NCBI RefSeq assembly: GCF_019805165.1
Contig: NZ_RWIJ01000029.1
Location: forward strand, 17,858-81,857
Direction: 5' to 3'
Source: Azospirillum sp. 412522
Lineage (GTDB): Bacteria > Pseudomonadota > Alphaproteobacteria > Azospirillales > Azospirillaceae
DNA: 64,000 nucleotides
A model generated the notes under the pieces. It ran no database searches. It saw only the letters and a program-made list of their open reading frames with translations, and had not been told where the DNA came from. The translations under genes were made by a program, and so were the position numbers. Below, piece by piece: positions 48,283 through 57,470 of this stretch (position 1 is its first letter; every line of letters starts with the position of its first letter).

Positions 48283-48966
48283 ATGCGCCAGTTCTGGGGG
48301 ACTTCGAACAACGACGCCATGACCGGCACCGCCTTTGACGACCGTCTCGACGGTCTGGACGGAGACGATCGTATCAATGGCGCCGGCGGAAACGACCAGC
48401 TGTTCGGCGAACGGGGAAATGACTCGCTCATCGGCGGCTTGGGCAACGACCAGCTCCATGGTGGCGACGGCAATGATTGGCTCGGCGACCCCTATGGCGG
48501 GAACGAGGCCGGCAACGATTCGATGTGGGGCGATGCCGGCAACGACCAGCTGTTCGGTGGCGACGGTAACGACTGGCTGGACGGCGGCACCGGCGACGAC
48601 ATCCTGAAGGGGATGCGCGGCGACGACACCATGATCGGCGGCGCCGGCAACGACACCCTGTACGACAGCTATCGCGATGGCGGCGCCGACCTGTTCCGCC
48701 CGGGTACCGGCGACGACACGATGGTCAGCTACACCGACGGTCAGGTCGATCGTTTCCTGATGGAGCAAGCCACTGGCGGCTTTGGGCGCGACACCATCAA
48801 TTATTTCGAGAGGGGGATCGACCAGGTCGAGTTTCACGGCTACACCGCGGCCCAGATGTCGCTGACCACCAGCGGCTTCCAGTCGGTCTTCACTTTCGCC
48901 GACGGCTCGTCGCTGACCGTGGACCAGGTCGGGCTGACTGCCGGCCACGACTACATCTTCACCTGA
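48283..48966 (+). CDS. RTX calcium-binding repeat protein
   Basis: A protein of 227 residues from ATG 48283. It consists of glycine- and aspartate-rich nonapeptides (GGxGNDxLx type), for example GGNDQLFGERGNDSLIGGLGND and GGTGDDILKGMRGDD, over residues 8-135, followed by a C-terminal domain (FGRDTINYFERGIDQVEFHG ... GSSLTVDQVGL) with the usual RTX end. No N-terminal signal peptide is present, as expected for type I secretion through a C-terminal signal. It has no toxin or enzyme domain and may be a surface-layer, adhesion or matrix protein. Cell-cycle control by CtrA is suggested by the upstream boxes. Confidence 0.85.
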   Translation: MRQFWGTSNNDAMTGTAFDDRLDGLDGDDRINGAGGNDQLFGERGNDSLIGGLGNDQLHGGDGNDWLGDPYGGNEAGNDSMWGDAGNDQLFGGDGNDWLDGGTGDDILKGMRGDDTMIGGAGNDTLYDSYRDGGADLFRPGTGDDTMVSYTDGQVDRFLMEQATGGFGRDTINYFERGIDQVEFHGYTAAQMSLTTSGFQSVFTFADGSSLTVDQVGLTAGHDYIFT

Positions 48967-49099
48967 CCTGCCCAACCTGTCCGGAAGGAGGTTTCCCGCG
49001 GCCGATGGGGTCACCCCGTCGGCGCAGGGGACCTCTGGCCACGCTCGTGCTGTTCTAGAGGCGGACATTTCCGCGCCGTCAGCAAAAGGGCCAAGAACG

Positions 49100-49585
49100 A
49101 TGAACCATCGCCGCCTTTACCAGCGCACGCGTCTTCCTGCCCTGTCGGCTCTGGCTCTCCTGCCCGTTCTGGCGCTGGGCGCCTGCGCCAGTTCCGACAT
49201 GGGCGGGGTTCCGTCGGCCGAGGTGGCGACACAGCCACCGGTGGAGCTGGTCGGTCTGACCGTGCAGACGCCGGACGGCCGCCGCATCCTCGGCAACGTC
49301 ACCGACCTCGTGATCGGACCGAGCAACCGGGTGGAACAGGCGATCATCACCGTAGGCGCCCCGCGCTTTCCGAACGAGCACAAGGTGACGGTCGCCAGCG
49401 ACAATCTGCGCTACGCCCGCAACCGTCAGGCGGTGGTCCTGACCGGCATGACGGCGGAGCAGTTCGCCGACCTTCCGCCCGTGGCCGGAAGCGATCGCAT
49501 GATATCGCTCGGCGCCAGTGGAACTGTTCCGGCAGCCGGCACCGCGCCGACCAACTGGGCCGGGGCCACCATCCGGACGCGCTGA
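49100..49585 (+). CDS. PRC-barrel-containing lipoprotein
   Basis: A protein of 161 residues from ATG 49100. A lipoprotein signal (LALLPVLALGACASS, lipobox LGAC) places it in the membrane. The body resembles a PRC-barrel (VELVGLTVQTPDGRRILGNVTDLVIGPSNRVEQAIITVG), followed by a Gly/Ala-rich tail. The role is unknown; PRC-barrel proteins often take part in protein binding at the membrane. It is followed by a strong terminator. Confidence 0.8.
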   Translation: MNHRRLYQRTRLPALSALALLPVLALGACASSDMGGVPSAEVATQPPVELVGLTVQTPDGRRILGNVTDLVIGPSNRVEQAIITVGAPRFPNEHKVTVASDNLRYARNRQAVVLTGMTAEQFADLPPVAGSDRMISLGASGTVPAAGTAPTNWAGATIRTR

Positions 49586-49612
49586 CCCTTTCCCGACTGG
49601 ACGCGCACAATA

Positions 49613-49643
49613 AAAAGGGGGCCGGACGAACCGGCCCCCTTTT
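49613..49643. terminator. Bidirectional terminator between lipoprotein and TRAP permease
   Basis: AAAAGGGGGCCGG and CCGGCCCCCTTTT form a perfect 13-bp stem with an ACGAA loop, flanked by A-run and T-run so that it can end transcripts in both directions. Confidence 0.92.
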
Positions 49644-49671
49644 CTCTGTCCAGGCTCCGTGACGGTTTCCG

Positions 49672-51183
49672 TCACTTGCCCTGAAGCTGCTTCATGATGT
49701 CGTCCGCCGGATTCTGTTCCGGCTGACCCGGAGCGCCGAAGGGCGGAGCGACATCCTGGTTGTCGAAGGCCGGGATCTCGATCTTCACGTCGTTCAGGTT
49801 GATCGCCGGTCCCTTGTCGCGGCCGGCATCGACCAGCTGCGGGAAGCCGATGACGAGGCCGACCATGATGATCTGGATGACCACGAAGGGCACCGCACCC
49901 CAGTAGATCTGGCCGGTGGTGATCTTTCCGATCTTCCTGCCGGTGACCTTGTCGATGTAATCGTTCTTCGGCGCAACCGACCGCAGGAAGAACAGCGCGA
50001 AGCCGAAGGGCGGGTGCATGAAGCTGGTCTGCATGTTCACGCCCAGCAGCACGCCGAACCAGATCAGATCGATGCCCAGCTTGTCCGCCACCGGCCCCAA
50101 CAGGGGGACGATGATGAAGGCCAGCTCGAAGAAATCGAGGAAGAAGGCCAGGACGAAGACCAGGATGTTGCAGACGATCAGGAAGCCCAGCTCGCCGCCC
50201 GGCAGGCCGATCAGCAGATGCTCCACCCACAGGTCGCCGTTGACGGCGCGGAACACCAGACCGAACACCGTCGAACCGATCAGGATGAACACCACGAAGG
50301 ACGACAGCTTGGCAGTCGAGTCCATCGCCTGACGCATCAGGTTCCAGCTCAGCTGCCGCTTGGCGAGCGCCAGCAGGATGGCGCCGGCGGCCCCCATGGC
50401 GCCGCCCTCCGTCGGGGTGGCGATGCCGATGAAGATGGTGCCCAGCACCAGGAAGATCAGCACCAGCGGCGGCACCAGCGAGGTGATGACGCGCAGCAGC
50501 AGCTTGCCCCCGCGCAGCGTGCGGGCTTCCGGCGGCAGGGCGGGCACCATCTCCGGCTTGATGATGCTGGTCAGCAGGATGTAGCCGGCATAGAGCGCGG
50601 TCAGCACCAGACCGGGGATCAGCGCGCCGGCATACATGTCGCCGACCGAGCGGCCGAGCTGGTCTGCCAGCACGATCAGCACCAGCGACGGCGGGATGAT
50701 CTGGGCCAGCGTGCCCGAGGCGGCGATGACGCCCGACGCGATCCGGCGGTCATAGCCGTAGCGCAGCATGATCGGCAGTGAGATCAGGCCCATGGAGATG
50801 ACCGAGGCCGCGACCACGCCGGTGGTCGCCGCCAGAAGCGCGCCGACAAAGATCACCGCATAGGCCAGACCGCCGCGGATCGGGCCGAACAGTTGCCCGA
50901 TGGTGTCGAGCAGATCCTCGGCCATGCCGGATCGTTCGAGGATCAGCCCCATGAAGGTGAAGAACGGGATCGCCAGCAGCGTGTCGTTGCGCATGATGCC
51001 GAACACGCGTTCCGGCAGCGCCTGCAACAGCGCTGGGGTCAGCAGCCCCAGTTCGATGCCGATCAGGCCGAACACCAGACCATTGGCGGCCAGGGCGAAG
51101 GCGACCGGAAAGCCCATCAACAGGAAAATCACCAGGGCGCCGAACATGAGCGGCGCCATATTGGCGGATACGAACTCTACCAT
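49672..51183 (-). CDS. TRAP transporter large permease (DctM family)
   Basis: A protein of 503 residues with about 12 membrane helices. It begins MVEFVSANMAPLMFGALVIFLLMGFPVAFALAANG and contains GALLAATTGVVAASVISMGLISLPIMLRYGYDRRIASGVIAASGTLAQIIPPS, typical of DctM. The C-terminal LNDVKIEIPAFDNQD tail is longer than usual. It works with the small permease and a periplasmic binding protein (DctP) to import organic acids or similar anions using ion gradients. The DctP gene is not in the window, so the substrate is unknown. Confidence 0.92.
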   Translation of the reverse strand: MVEFVSANMAPLMFGALVIFLLMGFPVAFALAANGLVFGLIGIELGLLTPALLQALPERVFGIMRNDTLLAIPFFTFMGLILERSGMAEDLLDTIGQLFGPIRGGLAYAVIFVGALLAATTGVVAASVISMGLISLPIMLRYGYDRRIASGVIAASGTLAQIIPPSLVLIVLADQLGRSVGDMYAGALIPGLVLTALYAGYILLTSIIKPEMVPALPPEARTLRGGKLLLRVITSLVPPLVLIFLVLGTIFIGIATPTEGGAMGAAGAILLALAKRQLSWNLMRQAMDSTAKLSSFVVFILIGSTVFGLVFRAVNGDLWVEHLLIGLPGGELGFLIVCNILVFVLAFFLDFFELAFIIVPLLGPVADKLGIDLIWFGVLLGVNMQTSFMHPPFGFALFFLRSVAPKNDYIDKVTGRKIGKITTGQIYWGAVPFVVIQIIMVGLVIGFPQLVDAGRDKGPAINLNDVKIEIPAFDNQDVAPPFGAPGQPEQNPADDIMKQLQGK

Positions 51184-51203
51184 CTGGGGGGCGCTCCCGG
51201 TCC

Positions 51204-51743
51204 TTAGGAATGGCTGTGCATCTTCTCGCCCGGCTCGTCACGATGACCGGTGAGAAAGGCGATGCGCTTGATCAGTTCCGACACACCCTGTGCGGTGAGC
51301 AGGAAAAAGCCGACCGGGATCAGAAGTTTCGCGGGCCAGCGGATCAGGCCGCCGGCATCGCTCGACATTTCATTGGTGTGGAAGCTATCCCAGAACATCG
51401 GAAGCGACAGCTTCAGGATCAGGATCGACATCGGGAACATGAAGACCAGGATGCCGAAGATGTCGACCCAGGCCTGAACCCGCCGGGAGAAGCGGCCCAG
51501 CACGATGTCGATGCGGATGTGTTCGTTGCGCAGGAACGTATAGCCGGCGCACAGCAGGAAAACCGCCGCGAACAGGTACCATTGCAGCTCCAGCCAGGCG
51601 TTGGAGCTGATGTTGAATGCATAGCGGATGACCGCGTTGACCGAACTGACCACGACGGCGACCAGCACGAGCCAATAAGCGAGCTTGCCGATGCCTTCGT
51701 TCACGGCATCGATCAGCCCGCTGAGTCCGAGCAGACCTCTCAA
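51204..51743 (-). CDS. TRAP transporter small permease (DctQ family)
   Basis: A protein of 179 residues with four membrane helices (LAYWLVLVAVVVSSVNAVIRYAF, WLELQWYLFAAVFLLCAGYTFL, AWVDIFGILVFMFPMSILIL, LLIPVGFFLLTAQGVSELI) and the conserved NEHIRIDI segment. It is the partner of the large permease 20 nt downstream. No binding-protein gene adjoins it on either side in this window. Confidence 0.92.
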   Translation of the reverse strand: MRGLLGLSGLIDAVNEGIGKLAYWLVLVAVVVSSVNAVIRYAFNISSNAWLELQWYLFAAVFLLCAGYTFLRNEHIRIDIVLGRFSRRVQAWVDIFGILVFMFPMSILILKLSLPMFWDSFHTNEMSSDAGGLIRWPAKLLIPVGFFLLTAQGVSELIKRIAFLTGHRDEPGEKMHSHS

Positions 51744-52123
51744 AGGAGAAACCTCCCTGTTGCGGGGGTGCGGCCTTGGCCGTCCCCTTTTGCTTTTGTT
51801 GCAGCCGCAAGGACGCGGCAGGTCGCAACCCTCTCTCGGTCGGAGGGTATACCAAAAGATTGGATTTGAAGGGACTATTCCTTTCCTGCTTCACAGCGGC
51901 AAGGGCTACGTTGGAGCTACGTAGAATCCCGTAGTTTCGCATGTGGGGTAGCAGCGCTACCGGCACGCGATCTTTCTCGACCGCGCTGCACAATGCAAAA
52001 TGCAAGGCAAAAAGCTTCTTCGGCTAGCCGCTCCGTGAGATCAGTCAAGCGGAGAGAAGGATGGCCTGCGGGAAAACCCGGATATTTCAGGTGATTTCTC
52101 CGACTTCCGCAGTTGCTGCCTGA
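51744..52123. other. Intergenic region upstream of TRAP operon and chemoreceptor
   Basis: About 380 nt of the 511-nt divergent gap. Direct repeats of CTACGT/TACGTAG type (51906-51935, for example GGAGCTACGTAGAATCCCGTAG read as three TACG half-sites) could bind a response regulator. No gene supported. Confidence 0.4.
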
Positions 52124-52139
52124 TGGCATGGTGATTGCT
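52124..52139 (+). promoter_or_regulatory. Sigma-54-type promoter of the chemoreceptor
   Basis: TGGCATGGTGATTGCT matches TGGCAYR-N4-TTGCW with correct GG-GC spacing of 12 nt, 115 nt upstream of the chemoreceptor start. Confidence 0.5.
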
Positions 52140-52254
52140 GATTGCCCGGAAGTTCCTTCCTGGTCTTTCAACGACCAAGGCGGTGTCTCAGGAAACGGCT
52201 GCAACCCGCCTCGGCTTCTCGACAAGCAATACGGCAAGAAGATCGGAGAAAATC

Positions 52255-53946
52255 ATGTCCTGGCTGCTGAATGTTTCGGTGCGCGCAAAAATCGTCGCCG
52301 CAATCAGTGTCATGATAATGGCGATGGCGGTACTTGGCGGGTTTTCAGTCAACAGACTTGCCGCCGTCGATGATCAGGCAATGGACATCCGGGACAATTG
52401 GCTGCCATCGGTCACCGCGCTTACCGAAGTGTATGCCGTCTTCTATTCCTACCGCACCGCTGAAGGCGCCCACATAGCGTCACAGGAAGACAGCGAGATG
52501 CAGGAGGAGGAACGGTCGATGGCTGAAATCCTTCGGGTCCTGCAGGAGAAAAGCCGACGCTATGAATCGATGATCACGCCGGGATGGGAGGCCGATACCT
52601 ACAGGAAGTTCCAGGATGCGTCGCAGCGCTTTCTGGCGATCAGCCGGGACAAGCTGCTACCGCTGTCACGCCGCAACGACACAGCGGAGGTCGCCAAGCT
52701 CTATCGTGGCGAAAGCCGGACCGAATTCCGCAAGGCCAAGGCGTTGCTGGATCAATTGATCGAATTCAACCAGAAGGAAGGCGTCAAAGCTGCGAACAAA
52801 GGGTCCGAGATCTACAAATCCAGCAGGATGCTGATCCTGGTCGCCATAGCGGTCGCCATTGCCATCGGCACGCTGGTCGGCATGGCTATTGTCAGGGCGG
52901 TGGTAAAACCTCTCCAGCATATGACGGGAACCATGGGCCGGCTAGCCAACCGCGAACTCTCGGTGTCCGTCGACGGAGCGGAGCGCAAGGACGAGCTGGG
53001 CGCCATGGCGCGTGCGGTTCAGGTATTCAAGGACGGGTTGATCGAGGCCGACCGGCTCGCCGCGGTCGAGGCGGCCGAGCAGCAGGCCAAGATGCGCCGG
53101 ACCCAGGTCATCGAGCGGCTGCTCAGCGGCTTCGAGAGTTCGTCCAGCGCCGCCCTGCGCACCGTGGCCGCCGCCGCGTCGGAACTGGACGCCACCGCGC
53201 ACAGCATGTCGGCCATGGCACAGCAGACGAGCAGCCAGGCCACCATGGTGGCGTCGGCCGCCGAGCAGACCAGCGCCAATGTCCAGACCGTCGCCACCGC
53301 CACTGAGGAGATGGCAAGCTCCATCCGAGAGATCGGCACCCAGATCGCCCGCTCCGCCGACATCGCCGGCAAGGCGGTGTCGGAGGCGGCCCAGACCAGC
53401 AACGCGGTCCGCAGCCTCGCCGAGGCCGCCCAGAAGATCGGCGATGTGGTGGAACTCATCAACTCCATCGCCAGCCAGACCAATCTGCTGGCGCTGAATG
53501 CCACGATCGAAGCCGCCCGCGCGGGCGAAGCGGGCAAGGGCTTCGCCGTCGTCGCCAGCGAGGTCAAGAGCCTTGCCGGCCAGACCGCCAAGGCGACGGA
53601 GGAGATCGCCAGCCAGATCGGCGCCATCCAGCAGACGACGCAGGGCGTGGTGACGGCGATCACCGGCATCGGCGGAACGATCGGCAGCATCAACGACATC
53701 ACCACTGCCATCGCCGCCGCCATCGAGGAACAGGGCGCGGCGACCAACGAGATTTCCCGCAACGTCCAGCAGGCCGCCAGCGGCACGCAGGAGGTGACGG
53801 GCAGTATCGTCCAGGTCACCCAGGCGGCGGGCGAGGCCGGCAATGCCGCAGGTCAGGTACTGACCGCAGCCGGCGAACTGTCCCGGCAGGCCGAGATGAT
53901 GCGCCGTGACGTCGAGACCTTCCTGGGCGACATCAAGGCGGCCTGA
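52255..53946 (+). CDS. Methyl-accepting chemotaxis protein
   Basis: A protein of 563 residues from ATG 52255 (GGAG 7 nt upstream). TM1 is at about residues 10-32. A four-helix-bundle-type periplasmic sensor follows (to about 190), then TM2 (MLILVAIAVAIAIGTLVGMAIV), HAMP domain (RAVVKPLQHMTGTMGRLANRELS) and the signalling domain with the hairpin tip IGDVVELINSIASQTNLLALNATIEAARAGEAGKGFAVVASEVKSLAGQTAKATEEI. The long methylation helices contain typical AATEEM/SE sites. Ligand unknown. It is monocistronic, with bpt convergent, and appears to have a sigma-54 promoter. Confidence 0.95.
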   Translation: MSWLLNVSVRAKIVAAISVMIMAMAVLGGFSVNRLAAVDDQAMDIRDNWLPSVTALTEVYAVFYSYRTAEGAHIASQEDSEMQEEERSMAEILRVLQEKSRRYESMITPGWEADTYRKFQDASQRFLAISRDKLLPLSRRNDTAEVAKLYRGESRTEFRKAKALLDQLIEFNQKEGVKAANKGSEIYKSSRMLILVAIAVAIAIGTLVGMAIVRAVVKPLQHMTGTMGRLANRELSVSVDGAERKDELGAMARAVQVFKDGLIEADRLAAVEAAEQQAKMRRTQVIERLLSGFESSSSAALRTVAAAASELDATAHSMSAMAQQTSSQATMVASAAEQTSANVQTVATATEEMASSIREIGTQIARSADIAGKAVSEAAQTSNAVRSLAEAAQKIGDVVELINSIASQTNLLALNATIEAARAGEAGKGFAVVASEVKSLAGQTAKATEEIASQIGAIQQTTQGVVTAITGIGGTIGSINDITTAIAAAIEEQGAATNEISRNVQQAASGTQEVTGSIVQVTQAAGEAGNAAGQVLTAAGELSRQAEMMRRDVETFLGDIKAA

Positions 53947-54005
53947 CCGCCGCATTCCGGAGCAAGAGGGAATCGCCGGCCGGACAAGCCGACGCGATGA
54001 CCCTC

Positions 54006-54755
54006 CTACTCCGCGTCGGAGTCCGGCGCGATCTCCGCAGGACGCCAGCCATCCTCGCTCAGGCATTCCAGCGGGTGGAATTTCGCCTTGTAGGCCATCT
54101 TCCGGCTGTGGGCGATCCAGTAGCCCAGATAGACATAGGGCATGCCAGCCAGCCGGGCCCGCTCGATCAGGCCCAGAATCATGAAGGTGCCCAGGCTACG
54201 GCGGTCCTGTGCCGCATCGTAGAAGCTGTAGACCGCCGAATAGCCGTCGGAAAGCCGGTCGGTCAGCATGCAGCCGACCAGCTGACCGCGCTCGTCGCGG
54301 GCCTCCAGCAGGTTGGTGTCCGCCCTGCCCTCGTCCACCATGGCGGCGAAATCGCCCATTGCCATGCGGGCCATGTCGGAATCGCCGTGACGGGAGTTCT
54401 GATACAGAGCGAACAGCCGGTACTGCTCCGAGGTGGCATAGGCGGGCCGTTCGGCCAGCGTCACCCCTTCATTCAGCTTCAGCACCCGCCGCTGCGACCG
54501 TGTCGGTACGAAATCCGCGACAGGTACCCGCACCGGCACGCAAGCTTGGCAATTGGGGCAGACCGGGCGATAGACGATATCGTGGCTGCGGCGGAAGCCG
54601 GCCCGCGACAGGGTGGAGTTCACCTCGGTCGCGTAGGGACCGATCAGGCGGGTGAACAGCTTGCGTTCCACCCGTCCCGGCAGATAGGGACAGGGCATCG
54701 GCCCTGACCGGAAGAATTGCTGCAATGGACGCTGCGGCGGCTGGATGACCGACAT
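54006..54755 (-). CDS. bpt: Aspartate/glutamate leucyltransferase (Bpt-type)
   Basis: A protein of 249 residues from ATG 54755. The PCPYLPGRVERKLFTRL start, the CPNCQACVPVRVPV cysteine cluster, GFRRSHDIVYRP and the C-terminal FMILGLIERARLAGMPYVYLGYWIAHSRKMAYKAKFHPLE match bacterial Bpt/R-transferases, which attach leucine from Leu-tRNA to N-terminal Asp or Glu and so feed the ClpS/ClpAP N-degron pathway. All conserved cysteines are retained. Confidence 0.94.
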   Translation of the reverse strand: MSVIQPPQRPLQQFFRSGPMPCPYLPGRVERKLFTRLIGPYATEVNSTLSRAGFRRSHDIVYRPVCPNCQACVPVRVPVADFVPTRSQRRVLKLNEGVTLAERPAYATSEQYRLFALYQNSRHGDSDMARMAMGDFAAMVDEGRADTNLLEARDERGQLVGCMLTDRLSDGYSAVYSFYDAAQDRRSLGTFMILGLIERARLAGMPYVYLGYWIAHSRKMAYKAKFHPLECLSEDGWRPAEIAPDSDAE

Positions 54756-54825
54756 TCTGACCGACAACCACCACGACGGTGAGGAGGAGGCGGAGGGGCG
54801 CAAGGCTCCCCCGCCGGACCCGAGC

Positions 54826-55803
54826 TTACTGCGACTGGCTCTGAACCGCCAGAGGAGGCTGGAAGCCGAAGAAGGCCTGGGCGATCTCCGTGGTGACGAT
54901 GTTCAGTTGCAACTGTATCCAGTCGAGATATTCGTGCAGGCCGTCGCGCAGCACGGCGTCGATCGGACGGGACAGCAGGGCGGCCAGCAGTTCGTCCACC
55001 CGCTCCATTGCCGCCGACCCGCCGCGCAGGTCGTAGCGGGAGCGCATCCGCGTCAGCACCCCGTCGATCTGCCGCACGCACATCACCACCGAGCGCGGGA
55101 ACCCCTCGTTGAACAGCATGAAGCCGGCGACGGTGGCCGGCGACATGCCGCGGGGATAGACCCGGCGGAAGGCGTGATAGCCGGCGGTGCAGCGCAGGAC
55201 CGTCGTCCATTGGCTGACATCCAGGGTGGAGCCGACTTCGACCGGCGACGGCAGCAGCGTGTGGTACTTGATGTCGAGCAGCCGCGTCGTCTGGTCGGCC
55301 CGCTCGATGTACTTGCCCATCTGGTAGAAGTACCAGCCCTGGTCGCGGTAGAAGGTGCCCTCGGTGATGCCGGTGTGGGTCTGGCACTCCTCCTTGATCC
55401 AGGTGCAGACCTTGGAGAGGTTCTGCGTCGCCACGTCCTTGACCGACATCTCCAGCAGCTTGTTGTGGAACACGTTGATCTGCGTCCACATCTCCGTCGA
55501 GATCCAGGGGCGCAGCGTCCGCGCGTTCTCCCGGGCCATCCGCAGCATCGACAGCAGCGAATTCCGGTTCTGCGGATCGAACATGTAATAGTGGATCACC
55601 GCCTCCGCCGTCGGGCGGTCATGACGGCTGAAGAAGTCCTTCTCGTCGGCGTTCAGCTGGACGATGGAGAACCAGTTGGTGGACCCGCGGGTATCGCGCG
55701 CGAAGGTTTCGTGCACGTCCAGGATACGGGCAAGATTCTCGGCCCGCTCCATGTAGCGGGCCATCCAGAAAATGCACTCGGCATAACGGGACAGCAGGTT
55801 CAT
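54826..55803 (-). CDS. Alpha-E domain protein (DUF403)
   Basis: A protein of 325 residues whose ATG at 55803 overlaps the stop of the ATP-grasp gene (ATGA). The sequence LLSRYAECIFWMARYMERAENLARILDVHE is the alpha-E family start; the remainder is helical with QGWYFYQMGKYIERADQTTRLLDIKYH. These proteins pair with circularly permuted ATP-grasp proteins in bacteria and may take part in synthesis of an amide-linked peptide. The third member often found, a transglutaminase-like protease, is not next to it here. Confidence 0.92.
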   Translation of the reverse strand: MNLLSRYAECIFWMARYMERAENLARILDVHETFARDTRGSTNWFSIVQLNADEKDFFSRHDRPTAEAVIHYYMFDPQNRNSLLSMLRMARENARTLRPWISTEMWTQINVFHNKLLEMSVKDVATQNLSKVCTWIKEECQTHTGITEGTFYRDQGWYFYQMGKYIERADQTTRLLDIKYHTLLPSPVEVGSTLDVSQWTTVLRCTAGYHAFRRVYPRGMSPATVAGFMLFNEGFPRSVVMCVRQIDGVLTRMRSRYDLRGGSAAMERVDELLAALLSRPIDAVLRDGLHEYLDWIQLQLNIVTTEIAQAFFGFQPPLAVQSQSQ

Positions 55804-57263
55804 GCCGCACCACCTTCCAGAACCCAGGTGTCCTTGGAGCCGCCGCCCTGGGACGAATTGACGATCAGCGTGCCTTTCTTCAGCGCCACGCGCGACAGGC
55901 CGCCGGGCAGGACCCAACTGCTCTTGCCGGTGATGGCGAAAGGCCGCAGATCGACGTGGCGTGGTTCGATGGCCTCGTCGCAGACGGTCGGGCAGACCGA
56001 CAGGTCGACCACCGGCTGGCTGATGTAGTTGGACGGATCGGCCAGCAGCTTGGCCCGGCAGTCCTCCAGTTCGGCCTTGCTGGCGCGCGGGCCGATGGTG
56101 ATGCCGTAGCCGCCGGCCTCGCCGACCGGCTTCACCACCAGATCGGCCAGGTTGTCCAGCGTGTATTGCAGGGCATCCGGCTCGCGGCAGATCCGGGTGT
56201 CGACGTTGGGGATGATCGGGTCCTGGTCCAGATAGTATTTGATCATCCGCGGGACGTAGCAGTAGACCGCCTTGTCGTCGGCCACGCCGGTGCCGATGGC
56301 GTTCGCCAGCGCGACGTTGCCCTTGCGGTAGGCTTCCAGGATGCCGGGCACGCCGAGCAGGCTGTCCGGGTTGAAGGCCTTGGGATCGAGGAAGGCGTCG
56401 TCCAGGCGGCGGTAGATCGAATGGACCGGGGCCAGACCGTTGGTCGTCTTCATGAAGACGCGGTCGTCGTCCACCACCAGATCGCGCCCTTCCACCAGCG
56501 GCACGCCCATCTCGCGCGCCAGGAAGATATGCTCGAAATAGGCGGAGTTGTAGGTGCCCGGCGACAGCAGCACCACCTGCGGGTCGTCGACCGGCGCGAT
56601 CTCCACCATGGCGTCCAGCAGCTTATGGCCGTAATTGTCGACCGGCCGGATGCCGATGTCCTGCATCAGGTCGGGGAAGACCCGCTGCATCATGTGGCGG
56701 TTCTCCACGACATAGGAGACGCCGGACGGAACGCGGCCATTGTCCTCCAGCACCCGGAAGGTGCCGTGGCGGTCGCGCACCAGATCGGTGCCCATGATGT
56801 GGATGTAGGTGTTGAAGGGAACGTCCAGCCCGATCATCTGCGGGCGGAAATTGTGGTTCCCTTCGACCAGATCCCGCGGGATCACCCCGTCCTTCAGGAT
56901 CTTCTGGTCATGATAGATATCGTGCAGGAACAGGTTCAGCGCGGCGACCCGCTGCTTGACGCCCGCTTCCAGATGCGCCCATTCCGGTGCGGAGATCACC
57001 CGCGGGATGACGTCGAACGGCAGGATGCGGTCGACGGCGTCCTTGTCGGAATAGACGATGAAGGTGATGCCGAGATTGTAAAGCTCCCGCTCCGCATCCT
57101 GCGCGCGGCGGCGCAGTTCGTCGAAATCGAGTGCGGCCAGCCTCTGGCGGATCAGCGCCGTGTGCTCGGCCGGCAAATCCATGGCTCCGAACAGCTCGTC
57201 GAAGTACAGGCCAGGATCGTAGGATGACAAAAGGTCGGACGGTTTGCCCTCGGGTACGCTCAC
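55800..57263 (-). CDS. Circularly permuted ATP-grasp type 2 protein (DUF404/DUF407)
   Basis: A protein of 487 residues. The GTG at 57263 is chosen because GGGAG lies 5 nt upstream; the earlier frame to 57449 is not protein-like. Features are FDVIPRVISAPEWAHLEAGVKQRVAALNLFLHDIYHDQ, LVRDRHGTFRVLEDNGRVPSGVSYVVENR, and the ATP-grasp core LLSPGTYNSAYFEHIFLAREMGVPLVEGRDLVV and VVKPVGEAGGYGITIGPRAS. The family is predicted to ligate peptides using ATP. It is coupled to the alpha-E gene. Confidence 0.92.
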   Translation of the reverse strand: MSVPEGKPSDLLSSYDPGLYFDELFGAMDLPAEHTALIRQRLAALDFDELRRRAQDAERELYNLGITFIVYSDKDAVDRILPFDVIPRVISAPEWAHLEAGVKQRVAALNLFLHDIYHDQKILKDGVIPRDLVEGNHNFRPQMIGLDVPFNTYIHIMGTDLVRDRHGTFRVLEDNGRVPSGVSYVVENRHMMQRVFPDLMQDIGIRPVDNYGHKLLDAMVEIAPVDDPQVVLLSPGTYNSAYFEHIFLAREMGVPLVEGRDLVVDDDRVFMKTTNGLAPVHSIYRRLDDAFLDPKAFNPDSLLGVPGILEAYRKGNVALANAIGTGVADDKAVYCYVPRMIKYYLDQDPIIPNVDTRICREPDALQYTLDNLADLVVKPVGEAGGYGITIGPRASKAELEDCRAKLLADPSNYISQPVVDLSVCPTVCDEAIEPRHVDLRPFAITGKSSWVLPGGLSRVALKKGTLIVNSSQGGGSKDTWVLEGGAA

Positions 57264-57470
57264 AGACTCCCCCGCGCTTGTATCTGACCGATCATCGCGG
57301 GCCGGGCGGCATCGCCCCGGCCATGTCGCATTGTGTAGGAAGTATGACCCATCGCCGCGCGCTTTGAACAGGGCAAACGCGCGTGCCGTTGTGCGGCGCG
57401 ATGACAAAGCAAGAATTCGGACGCGGACGCTTGCGGAAATTAGCGCCAAGGTACCGTCGGCACGGATGAT

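Noticed and set aside
48290..48680. DNA-level tandem repeat in the RTX gene
   Set aside because: It is explained by the coding of glycine/aspartate nonapeptides and is not an independent DNA repeat.
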